NCBI GenBank assembly: GCA_903910215.1
Contig: CAIVYV010000213.1
Coordinates: forward strand, 1 to 10,360
DNA length: 10,360 nucleotides
DNA from: an uncultured Pseudomonadota bacterium
Lineage (GTDB): Bacteria > Pseudomonadota > Gammaproteobacteria > Steroidobacterales > Steroidobacteraceae
Direction: 5' to 3'
Shown: positions 1-6,625 of the stretch, in pieces
How the letters are laid out: every line of letters begins with the position of its first letter
Position numbering within the stretch: position 1 is the first letter of the stretch
Made by a program: the position numbers and the translations under genes
Notes under the pieces: generated by a model
Told to the model about the DNA's origin: nothing
Seen by the model: the letters and a program-made list of their open reading frames with translations, nothing else
The model's database searches: none

Positions 1-786
1 CAACTCAAAGAGGATCTCGTCCATCTCGAACGCCGCCAAAATCGTCTCGATCAACACAGTGCATTTGATCGTGCCATGCGCAAGACCCAAGCGTCGTTCG
101 GCGAAATCGAACACCTCCGCCCAGAGCCGCGCCTCGCGATGGCTCTCCATCTTCGGCAGATAGAAGTACGGTCCGGTGCCACGCGCAGCGAGTTCCCGGT
201 GGTTATGAAACAGGTACAGACCGAAATCCACCAAAGCACCCGGTATCGGCTTGCCCGTCGACAACAGATGCTTTTCCTCGAGATGCCAACCGCGCGGTCG
301 AACGAACAGCACGGCAACCTTCTCGTTCAGTGCGTAGCGCTTGCCCTCCGGGCTGGTGAAATCGATGCGGCGAGCAACGGCATCCCGCAGATTGGCTTGA
401 CCGCCAATGACGTTGTCCCAGGACGGCGCGAGCGAGTCCTCGCAATCGGCCATGAATACCTTGGCCCCGCAGTTGAGCGCGTTGATGATCATTTTGCGGT
501 CGGTCGGCCCAGTGATCTCGACGCGGCGGTCCTGCAAGTCGGCAGGGATCGGCGCTACCTTCCAGTCGCCGTCGCGGATAGCGCGGGTCTCGGCAAGAAA
601 GTCTGGCATCTCGCCGGCATCGAGCCGAGCCTGGCGCTGCTCGCGGGCCCGTAAAAGCTGCTCCACACGCGGCGCGAAGCGCGCAACCAACTCGCCCAAA
701 AAGTCGAGCGAGTCCGAGGTCAGGATATCTTCACCATCAGGGCGGGCCGGCAAACCGGATGCGAATTCGAGACCGTGGGAGTTCAT
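1..786 (-). CDS. aceB: Malate synthase A, N-terminal part (3' end outside window)
   Basis: Malate synthase condenses glyoxylate with acetyl-CoA to malate, the second step of the glyoxylate bypass used for growth on acetate or fatty acids; it is cytosolic. The minus-strand frame is open from ATG at 786 to base 1 (262 codons, no stop), so about half of a roughly 530-residue family A enzyme is present. Visible family motifs are MADCEDSLAPSWDN (from residue 112), RPRGWH (163-168, containing the arginine region that binds glyoxylate), GPYFYLPKMES, and IKCTVLIET followed by MDEI (about 240-258, the region of the Mg-binding glutamate). The catalytic aspartate of the family lies in the missing C-terminal part. 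The start is supported by an AAGAG ribosome-site-like sequence 6 bases upstream of ATG. The gene is divergent from an XRE-type regulator, which probably controls it. An isocitrate lyase gene may follow outside the window, but that cannot be seen. Confidence 0.95.
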   Translation of the reverse strand, partial: MNSHGLEFASGLPARPDGEDILTSDSLDFLGELVARFAPRVEQLLRAREQRQARLDAGEMPDFLAETRAIRDGDWKVAPIPADLQDRRVEITGPTDRKMIINALNCGAKVFMADCEDSLAPSWDNVIGGQANLRDAVARRIDFTSPEGKRYALNEKVAVLFVRPRGWHLEEKHLLSTGKPIPGALVDFGLYLFHNHRELAARGTGPYFYLPKMESHREARLWAEVFDFAERRLGLAHGTIKCTVLIETILAAFEMDEILFEL

Positions 787-879
787 GAGGCGCTCTTGTC
801 GAGTGAGGGAACAATTGAACTCTAACGATATTGGTGAGAGTATTTACACAATAGAAATTTCACAGTGTGAATTTCACGT
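787..879. promoter_or_regulatory. Divergent aceB / regulator control region with palindromic operator-like sites
   Basis: This 93-bp spacer is clearly more AT-rich than the flanking genes and must hold the promoters of both divergent genes. It contains a perfect 13-bp palindrome, TTCACA-G-TGTGAA (859-871). A second palindrome, GTGAA-T-TTCAC (867-877), overlaps it. The half-site TTTCAC therefore occurs at 858-863 and 872-877, with a relative TTTACAC at 843-849. The sites end 2 bases before the regulator's ATG, so a bound protein would also cover its ribosome-binding region. A weak candidate plus-strand promoter is TTGAAC (815-820) with GAGTAT (838-843) at 17-bp spacing. No clear minus-strand -35/-10 pair stands out. 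The palindromes are directly seen; their role as an operator for the neighbouring regulator is inferred. Confidence 0.55.
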
Positions 880-2424
880 ATGGCCGGATTGCTACGTCAG
901 GGACATTTCCTCGGCTCCAAACTGCGCAGCCTGCGCAAGCGCAACGGCCTCACCCTCGATGAAGTGTCGGCACGTTGCGTCCAGCTGAACTCCGAGCACG
1001 CTCCGTCGGTCTCCTACCTCAGCATGGTCGAGACCGGCAAACGAGTACCGTCCGCCCAGATGCTCGACGTGCTCGCACAAGTTTTTGGCAAAGACGTTGG
1101 CTGGTTCCTCGATCGGACCGAAGCGCAACCTGCGAGCCCACCGCGAAAAGGTCGCGGCGGCGTCGCCACCGTGATGCCGCTGGAGCCTGCCTTCCTGTTC
1201 TCCAAAGAATTATTGCAATCGGCGCTACCGGAACTACTGGCTCAAACCGGCACCAGTGGTCGGCAGTTTGCGCGGTTACTCGTGCGGGTCTGGCAGGAAG
1301 CCAGACAGAACGATTTCCCTGATATCGAACGTGCCGCCGAGTCGGTCGGCAAGCGCCGTATGCCACTTACGCTAGACGATGTACTGCAGATCGTGGCCGA
1401 CCTCGGGCTGTCGATTCGCTGGATCGAAGAGGATCGCCGCAATCCGCAGTCGAAGCTGCTACGTGCCCGCTTCGAAGCGCCGGGCACCATCGTCATCAAT
1501 CGACGTCTGCGCGGCCAAGAGGCACGCCTCAAATACACCCTCGCCTTTTTCATCGGCCACAAGATCCTGCATGGCGCCGATGGTGTCGTACCACCGCACA
1601 GCGTGACCGGAGCGACGGCAGAGGAGCCCACGACCGTCGATGCCGCCTCGATGGCGCCGCGCGATGTGCTGCTCGCTTGGCGCGACTTCGAGTGCAGCGC
1701 GTTCGCGGGTGCACTGCTGTGTCCAAAACAGCCGTTACGCCAATTCCTAGTGCGCGAGCACCATGAGATCGCCGCCTGCGAGAAGCTTGGAGTCACCCCA
1801 GCGGTGATGATGCGTCGCATGACGGCTGTATCGCCGTACCGCCATTGGCATTTCTTTGATGGTTACTCGCCGGGGTTCTTGCGCGCTGTCTATCGCGGCA
1901 ACGGCATTCCGCTACCGTGGGGCAACATGAGTTTGGTTCCGGATCCTTGCCCGAACTGGGCGGTTTTCAGACTACTGCGAGATACGCCAGAGTCGCGCGC
2001 AGCGGAGCACAAACCTGTCTCGCAGATCTCGATCATGCGTGACGGCGGGGAACCGAAGCTCTACTGCTGCCATTCGCTGCGCACGCAGGATGCCGCGGAT
2101 GTCTCGCACGTCTTGTCCGTTGGAGTGGACCTTGCGCCCGCCCTCGAGGCACAAGGACTCGATGCCCGCGCCATGATTGCGATGATCGACGACAGCTGCC
2201 GTCGCGGCAAAGGTATTGGCAAGGTTCCGCCCGAGGCCGCAGCGGCAATCCGAACCGCGAGCCACGTGCTGAACATCGCCTGGGTCGCACGGGCGCTCGA
2301 ATCACCGGCGAGCGTGATCTGCCCGCGCAGCAGCGGCTGCCCTCGCGAAGTCAGCTGCGGCGACGCTCCGCTCGCCCGCGATCGGCGATCAACATTGCGA
2401 GCTCAAGCGACTGCTCGTAGTTGA
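880..2424 (+). CDS. XRE-family regulator, RamB/ScfR-like (HTH + degenerate IrrE-like + C-terminal sensor-like domain)
   Basis: Probable DNA-binding regulator of the divergent malate synthase gene, 514 residues. Residues 11-78 form an XRE helix-turn-helix (LRSLRKRNGLTLDEVS, then SYLSMVETGKRVPS). A middle domain resembles the IrrE/ImmA fold: INRRLRGQEARLKYTLAFF, then H227-K-I-L-H231, where the HExxH glutamate is lysine, so protease activity is unlikely; FECSAFAGALLCP follows. The C-terminal part starts near C357-P-N-W, has a QISIMRDGGEPKLY segment, and ends in a Cys-bearing tail (C481, C487, C493). This order matches the short-chain fatty acyl-responsive ScfR/RamB group; assignment to DUF2083 or the related DUF3612 is from memory. 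RamB controls glyoxylate-cycle genes in Corynebacterium, which fits the position next to aceB. ATG 880 is the only good start, since an in-frame stop lies at 868-870; there is no clear Shine-Dalgarno. The 3' end overlaps the convergent DAHP synthase gene. The ligand, perhaps an acyl-CoA, is inference. Confidence 0.85.
   Translation: MAGLLRQGHFLGSKLRSLRKRNGLTLDEVSARCVQLNSEHAPSVSYLSMVETGKRVPSAQMLDVLAQVFGKDVGWFLDRTEAQPASPPRKGRGGVATVMPLEPAFLFSKELLQSALPELLAQTGTSGRQFARLLVRVWQEARQNDFPDIERAAESVGKRRMPLTLDDVLQIVADLGLSIRWIEEDRRNPQSKLLRARFEAPGTIVINRRLRGQEARLKYTLAFFIGHKILHGADGVVPPHSVTGATAEEPTTVDAASMAPRDVLLAWRDFECSAFAGALLCPKQPLRQFLVREHHEIAACEKLGVTPAVMMRRMTAVSPYRHWHFFDGYSPGFLRAVYRGNGIPLPWGNMSLVPDPCPNWAVFRLLRDTPESRAAEHKPVSQISIMRDGGEPKLYCCHSLRTQDAADVSHVLSVGVDLAPALEAQGLDARAMIAMIDDSCRRGKGIGKVPPEAAAAIRTASHVLNIAWVARALESPASVICPRSSGCPREVSCGDAPLARDRRSTLRAQATARS
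2351..2424. other. Convergent coding overlap (regulator 3' end / DAHP synthase 3' end)
   Basis: The last 24 codons plus stop of the plus-strand regulator are antisense to the last coding bases of the minus-strand DAHP synthase (stop TGA at 2351-2353). There is no intergenic space and no hairpin with a T-run for either gene, so both transcripts must continue into the other gene or end by a factor-dependent route. The overlapped part of DAHP synthase includes its C-terminal helix, whereas the overlapped regulator tail (after about C493) is Arg/Ala-rich and looks like a low-constraint extension. Confidence 0.85.
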
Positions 2425-3715
2425 GACGCGGATCCACTGTGGATTTATAGGCGCGCTGCAGATCCGAGTCCGAGAGACCGCGCGCACCACCTGTGCATTC
2501 GGTGACATCCTCACCCGTCAACTCGATGTGCACACCGCCCAGGTGCGACCCGAGATCCCGATGGATTTGAAAGCTCAGTTCGAGTTCTTTGAGGATATTC
2601 TCGAAACGACGGGTCTTTAACCCGCTTTGACTGTTCTCGGTGTTGCCATGCATCGGATCGCAGACCCACAGCACCGAGTGGCCCGTCGCGCGAACCGCCT
2701 GCATGGCCTTGGGCAAAGCGGTCTCGATGTCCTTGGCGCCAAAGCGATGAATCAGGGTCAGTTTGCCCGGCACGTTCTGCGGGTTGAGCGTCGTAACCAG
2801 TCGCTGCAACCAGCCCGCATCCATCGCGGTACCGATCTTGATGCCGATCGGATTGGCAATGCCGCGGCAATATTCGACGTGCGCGCCATCAAGCTGCGCC
2901 GTGCGCATGCCAATCCACGGCATGTGCGTCGAGAGGTTATACCAACGCTGCGAGCGCGGAATGAAACGGGTCTGCGCCTGTTCGTAGTGCAAGATCAGCG
3001 CCTCGTGACTCGAGTAAAACTCGGCACGCAAGGCCTGATGCACCTCCTTGGCGCTGATGGTTTCGAAAAACTCGAGGCCATCGGCCACTGACGCCACGAT
3101 CCGCTCGTACTCAGCCTTCAGGGGTGAATGACCGACAAAACCCAAATCCCAGTATTCCGGGTGATGCAGATCGGCAAATCCGCCATCGATCAGTGCGCGT
3201 ACGAAGTTCAGCGTCAGCGCCGCACGCTCGTAACCGCGCAACAATAAATTCGGGTCCGGTTGACGCGCCTCGGGTGTGAACTCAGCACCGTTGACGATGT
3301 CGCCGCGATACGACGGCAAGGTGACGCCATCGCGCGTTTCGGTATCAGCAGAGCGCGGCTTGGCGTACTGCCCGGCCATGCGACCGACGCGAATGATCGG
3401 CTTCTTCATGCCGTGCGTCAGCACAAGACTCATCTGCAGCAGGATCTTCAGCCGGGTCGCGATCTTGTCGGACTGACAATCGTCGAAACTCTCAGCGCAG
3501 TCACCGCCCTGCAGCAGGAAACTCTCACCGCGCTGGGCAGCAGCGAGATCCTCGCGCAACCGCTCGACTTCCCACGACACAACGATAGGCGGCAGACGAG
3601 ATAGCTGCGCAACCGCCTCGAGCAAAGCAACTTGGTCCGGATAAGACGGTTGCTGCTGAGCGGGTCGGGTTTGCCAACTGGTCGGATTCCAAGCCTGATG
3701 TTCGGGGGTTTTCAT
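2351..3715 (-). CDS. aroG: Class II 3-deoxy-7-phosphoheptulonate (DAHP) synthase
   Basis: Condenses phosphoenolpyruvate with erythrose-4-phosphate to DAHP, the first committed step of the shikimate pathway to aromatic amino acids. At 454 residues it has the normal length of the class II (plant/Mycobacterium-type) family, which is unrelated in sequence to E. coli AroF/G/H. Signature segments are LLQGGDCAESF (67-77), RVGRMAGQYAKPRS (109-122), NPIGIKIG (288-295), CDPMHGNT (352-359), GVHIELTGEDVTEC (394-407) and TVDPRLNYEQSLE (426-438). The four expected metal ligands are present as C73, H356, E398 and D428, matching the M. tuberculosis set (Cys87, His369, Glu411, Asp441) with near-constant offset. 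ATG 3715 opens 12 bases after the mazG stop, so it is probably translated from the nudix-mazG transcript. The N-terminus is short, without the long extension that helps form allosteric sites in the M. tuberculosis enzyme. The symbol follows mycobacterial usage. Confidence 0.96.
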   Translation of the reverse strand: MKTPEHQAWNPTSWQTRPAQQQPSYPDQVALLEAVAQLSRLPPIVVSWEVERLREDLAAAQRGESFLLQGGDCAESFDDCQSDKIATRLKILLQMSLVLTHGMKKPIIRVGRMAGQYAKPRSADTETRDGVTLPSYRGDIVNGAEFTPEARQPDPNLLLRGYERAALTLNFVRALIDGGFADLHHPEYWDLGFVGHSPLKAEYERIVASVADGLEFFETISAKEVHQALRAEFYSSHEALILHYEQAQTRFIPRSQRWYNLSTHMPWIGMRTAQLDGAHVEYCRGIANPIGIKIGTAMDAGWLQRLVTTLNPQNVPGKLTLIHRFGAKDIETALPKAMQAVRATGHSVLWVCDPMHGNTENSQSGLKTRRFENILKELELSFQIHRDLGSHLGGVHIELTGEDVTECTGGARGLSDSDLQRAYKSTVDPRLNYEQSLELAMLIADRGRAERRRS

Positions 3716-3727
3716 AACCCGTCGATT

Positions 3728-4534
3728 CTATGCCGTTTTGGCGGCCGTTTTAACGGCTTTCTCCGCGATTTTCGCTTCCTGCCACAAAGCTTCCCAGGCA
3801 TCGAGGTCCAATTGCTCGAGGACCAAACCGCGGTCGCGCGCAAATGACTCCATGCATCGGAAGCGGCTCTCGAACTTAGCGTTGGCCTGCCGCAGTGCAA
3901 CTTCTGGGTCTAGCTTCAGGTGTCGTGCCCAGTTGGCGACGACGAACAGCAGATCGCCGAGCTCCTCGCTCTGACGCTCGACCGACTCCCGCTCACGCAG
4001 GGTTTCTTCGAACTCGGCGAGCTCCTCGTCGAGCTTGGCGCGCATGTGCGAGGCGTCTGGCCAATCGAAATGCACGCGTGCAGCGCGCTTGCCGAGCTTG
4101 ACCGCTCGGGTCAGAGCCGGAAGCGCCAGGGCGACCCCATCAAGCGTGCCCTGCTCGCCCGCCTCGGCGCGCTCGGTTTGTTTGTAGCCTTCCCACGCCA
4201 GAGTCTGCTGCTCGGCAGACAAATTTTGAGTCTCACCGAAAACATGCGGATGGCGTCGAACTAACTTGTCGGCGATGGCTCGAGCCACGTCGTCGAAGTC
4301 GAACTGCCCAGCCTCCTCAGCAATACGCGCCAGAAATACCACCTGGTACAGTAAGTCGCCGAGTTCATCACGAACCGCAGTCGTATCGTCTCGCTCGATC
4401 GCGTCGGCGACTTCGTAGGCTTCCTCGAGCGTATGCGGCACGATACTGCGCATCGTTTGCTCGAGATCCCAGGCGCAACCACCTTGCGGGTCACGCAGAC
4501 GACGCATCACGGCGAGTAGCTGATCCATCGACAT
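3728..4534 (-). CDS. mazG: Nucleoside triphosphate pyrophosphohydrolase MazG
   Basis: Hydrolyses (d)NTPs, including non-canonical ones, to monophosphate and pyrophosphate; in E. coli it also lowers (p)ppGpp through its interplay with MazEF. No mazEF toxin-antitoxin pair is adjacent here. From ATG 4534 the protein has 268 residues, the usual length for the two-domain form. Both tandem MazG domains carry the metal-binding glutamate set: EEAYE with DELGDLLYQV in the N-terminal domain (about residues 37-66) and EELAE with EELGDLLFVV in the C-terminal domain (about 170-200, the catalytic one in E. coli). LRDPQGGCAWD near the start is also typical. The frame extends two codons further to a TTG at 4540, which would overlap the nudix stop as TTGA. 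I prefer ATG 4534, with GAGG 10 bases upstream, leaving a 2-bp gap; ATG 4528 is a third option. It is the middle gene of the nudix-mazG-DAHP synthase unit. Confidence 0.95.
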   Translation of the reverse strand: MSMDQLLAVMRRLRDPQGGCAWDLEQTMRSIVPHTLEEAYEVADAIERDDTTAVRDELGDLLYQVVFLARIAEEAGQFDFDDVARAIADKLVRRHPHVFGETQNLSAEQQTLAWEGYKQTERAEAGEQGTLDGVALALPALTRAVKLGKRAARVHFDWPDASHMRAKLDEELAEFEETLRERESVERQSEELGDLLFVVANWARHLKLDPEVALRQANAKFESRFRCMESFARDRGLVLEQLDLDAWEALWQEAKIAEKAVKTAAKTA

Positions 4535-4536
4535 CT

Positions 4537-5199
4537 TCAACGATCCTCACCACGCAAAACGCGATACAGCGTCAACAACATGCCGGCGGTGGCGCCCCAG
4601 ATGTGATGGGGTCCAAACGGCACGTCCGTCAGTTCGACCTCCGAACCCTGGAAATGTCGGCGACGACGAACATGATTGCGCTCATCGAGCAGATGCCTCA
4701 GCGGCATCTCGAATACTTCAGCCACTTCAGCCGGGTCGAGTTGCAGATCGAACCCAGGCTGGATGAAACCCACCACGGGCGTCACGCGATAGCCACTGAT
4801 GATCAAGTGATCCGGCAAAAAACCAGCCAACTCGATACGCGTGCGGGGTAAGCCGATTTCCTCCTCGGTCTCACGCAGTGCCGCGCTCGTGATATCGCGA
4901 TCGAGCGGATCGACACGACCGCCGGGAAAACTGATCTGGCCGGGGTGCTGCGACAAGTGGTCGGCGCGGCGCGTCAACAAGATGGTGAGGCCCGTATGGT
5001 GCTCGACGATGGGCACCAGCACCGCCGCCGGCGTCGGTTGCTCCGGAAAGAACCCGCGCAGCTCCGATCGGCGCTCAGGGGTCAGGGCACCGTAACGCCA
5101 ATCCTCGCGCGGCGTCGCGCAAGGCGCACGCAAGACGTGCTCACAAATACGTGCTTTGAGAGCCGCATCGTCGAGTGAAACCAGATCAAGAGAATTCAT
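4537..5199 (-). CDS. NudL-like Nudix hydrolase, probable CoA pyrophosphatase
   Basis: 220-residue Nudix protein of the CoA-pyrophosphatase (NudL, formerly UPF0035) type, which cleaves CoA and CoA derivatives to phosphopantetheine and 3',5'-ADP. The family signature preceding the Nudix box is present: LLTRRADHLSQHPGQISFPGG (residues 74-94, fitting the LLTxR[SA]...Gx3FPGG pattern except that the internal Arg is Ser83). The Nudix box follows with VDPLDRD and ALRETEEEIGL (R109, E110, E113, E114 as metal-binding core). As in E. coli NudL, the spacing from the box glycine to the RE pair is one residue longer than in the generic Nudix consensus. SGYRVTPVVGFI and EVAEVFEMPL also match the family. It is the first gene of the minus-strand unit and is divergent from purB by 45 bp. 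The ATG has little Shine-Dalgarno upstream. Substrate is inferred from motif; another CoA-like or nucleotide substrate is possible. Confidence 0.88.
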   Translation of the reverse strand: MNSLDLVSLDDAALKARICEHVLRAPCATPREDWRYGALTPERRSELRGFFPEQPTPAAVLVPIVEHHTGLTILLTRRADHLSQHPGQISFPGGRVDPLDRDITSAALRETEEEIGLPRTRIELAGFLPDHLIISGYRVTPVVGFIQPGFDLQLDPAEVAEVFEMPLRHLLDERNHVRRRRHFQGSEVELTDVPFGPHHIWGATAGMLLTLYRVLRGEDR

Positions 5200-5244
5200 G
5201 GGTTATCATGCGCATTCTACTCCATCGCCGCCGGTCTGATCCGA
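5200..5244. promoter_or_regulatory. 45-bp divergent promoter region between nudix gene and purB
   Basis: The spacer holds TATCAT (5204-5209, plus strand, one mismatch from TATAAT) facing TAGAAT on the minus strand (plus-strand bases 5214-5219, also one mismatch). The two sit around a perfect 8-bp palindrome, ATGCGCAT (5208-5215). If both are -10 elements, the two transcription starts would fall inside each other's -10, giving mutually exclusive initiation, and the nudix transcript would have only a few leader bases. No convincing -35 is seen for either direction, so this is a tentative reading. I do not recognise a PurR-type operator. Confidence 0.4.
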
Positions 5245-6615
5245 ATGTCACTCGACGCACTCGATGCTCTCTCGCCCCTCGATGGTCGCTATGCCAAAAG
5301 CACGGCACCCTTGCGAGCGCACCTGTCGGAAAGCGCGCTGATCCGTGAACGGATTCGCATCGAAGCCGATTGGCTGGTGTTCCTCGCAGATACGCGACCA
5401 ACCGGTCTGCCAGCGGCCGCTCAAATCACGCGCGCCCTACGCGATGTCGCCGTCGAACTCGCCAAAGCGCCGCCCCCCACAGCGGCTGCGGCCGTCAAGG
5501 CGATCGAACAGCGAACCAACCACGACGTGAAAGCAGTCGAGTACTACGTTCGCGATCAACTGGCTTCGGCAGGCGCCTCGCCCGAGGTGCTTGAACTCGT
5601 GCACGTGGGCTGCACCTCCGAGGACATCAACAACCTCGCCTATGCACGACTGCTGCGCGATGCTCGCAACCTCCTGCTCACCGAGTTTCGTTCCATACAG
5701 ACGCAGTTGCAGCAGTTTGCGACCCTGCACGCCGAACTACCGATGCTCTCGCGCACGCACGGTCAAACAGCAAGCCCGACCACCCTAGGCAAAGAATGGA
5801 CTAACGTCGCGGCGCGCCTTGCCCGCGGGATCGATCGCTGGAGCAGCGTCGCAGTGCTCGGCAAGTGGAATGGCGCTGTCGGCAACTTCAATGCGCATGT
5901 TGCTGCCGCTCCGCAGGATGATTGGGCAGCGCTCTCACGCCGCTTCGTCGAATCGATGGGGCTCACCCACAACCCGCTCACCACCCAAATCGAACCGCAC
6001 GACTGGATCGGCGAGTACGCCGATGCACTCGCGGCGCTCGATGTCGTGCTGGTCGATTTCTCTCGCGATGTGTGGGGCTACATCAGCTTGGGCTATCTGA
6101 AACAACGCGCTGTCGCGGGCGAAGTGGGCTCGTCAACGATGCCGCACAAGGTCAATCCGATCGACTTCGAAAATGCCGAAGGCAATCTCGGCATCGCCAA
6201 CGCCCTGCTGCGACACTTTGCCGACAAACTGCCAATCTCGCGCTGGCAGCGCGATTTGACCGACTCCACAGTCCTACGCAACGTAGGCGTGGCGCTCGGC
6301 CACGTACTCGTCGCGCTACGCGCCCTGCAGCGAGGCCTCGGTAAGATCGAACCGGATCCAACGCGCATGGCGCTCGATCTGTCTGATGCGTGGGAAGTGC
6401 TGGGCGAAGCCGTGCAAACCGTGTTGCGCGCGCGTGGCGTGCCGAACGGCTACGAACTCCTCAAGGACTTCACCCGCGGACGTCGTATCGACGGCGCCGC
6501 GTATCGCGATTTTGTCGCCACCTTGCCGATCGACGAAGCGTCGAAGTCACGGCTCGCGGCGATGACACCGGCGAGCTACCTGGGACTAGCCGTTTCGCTC
6601 ACGTGCGGCAGTTGA
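5245..6615 (+). CDS. purB: Adenylosuccinate lyase
   Basis: Cytosolic fumarase/aspartase-superfamily enzyme acting twice in purine synthesis: SAICAR to AICAR, and adenylosuccinate to AMP, releasing fumarate each time. The protein has 456 residues and aligns throughout with the E. coli-type enzyme: LSPLDGRYA near the N-terminus, RTNHDVKAVEYY (90-101), CTSEDINNLAYA, LSRTHGQTASPTTLGKE with the catalytic-region His172, NGAVGNFNAHVAA, TTQIEPHDWIGEYADA, and the superfamily signature GSSTMPHKVNPIDFENAEGN (from about residue 295) with the mobile catalytic-loop serines 296/297. WQRDLTDSTVLRN and LTRG-like FTRGRR also match. The active form is a homotetramer in the family. ATG 5245 gives the expected N-terminus, although its Shine-Dalgarno is poor. 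mnmA starts 10 bases downstream, so the two are probably co-transcribed. Confidence 0.98.
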   Translation: MSLDALDALSPLDGRYAKSTAPLRAHLSESALIRERIRIEADWLVFLADTRPTGLPAAAQITRALRDVAVELAKAPPPTAAAAVKAIEQRTNHDVKAVEYYVRDQLASAGASPEVLELVHVGCTSEDINNLAYARLLRDARNLLLTEFRSIQTQLQQFATLHAELPMLSRTHGQTASPTTLGKEWTNVAARLARGIDRWSSVAVLGKWNGAVGNFNAHVAAAPQDDWAALSRRFVESMGLTHNPLTTQIEPHDWIGEYADALAALDVVLVDFSRDVWGYISLGYLKQRAVAGEVGSSTMPHKVNPIDFENAEGNLGIANALLRHFADKLPISRWQRDLTDSTVLRNVGVALGHVLVALRALQRGLGKIEPDPTRMALDLSDAWEVLGEAVQTVLRARGVPNGYELLKDFTRGRRIDGAAYRDFVATLPIDEASKSRLAAMTPASYLGLAVSLTCGS

Positions 6616-6625
6616 ACGGAACTCG

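Noticed and set aside
76..654. Plus-strand open frame of 192 codons at the left end
   Set aside because: It lies opposite aceB, whose minus-strand product matches malate synthase A motif by motif; the plus-strand product resembles nothing I know.
1242..1820. Minus-strand open frame of 192 codons
   Set aside because: It is antisense to the IrrE-like domain of the regulator, Arg/Ser-rich and without motifs, typical of a shadow frame.
4535..4540. TTG start for MazG giving a 4-bp TTGA overlap with the nudix stop
   Set aside because: Possible through translational coupling, but ATG 4534 two codons downstream has a GAGG at acceptable distance and matches the family N-terminus equally well.
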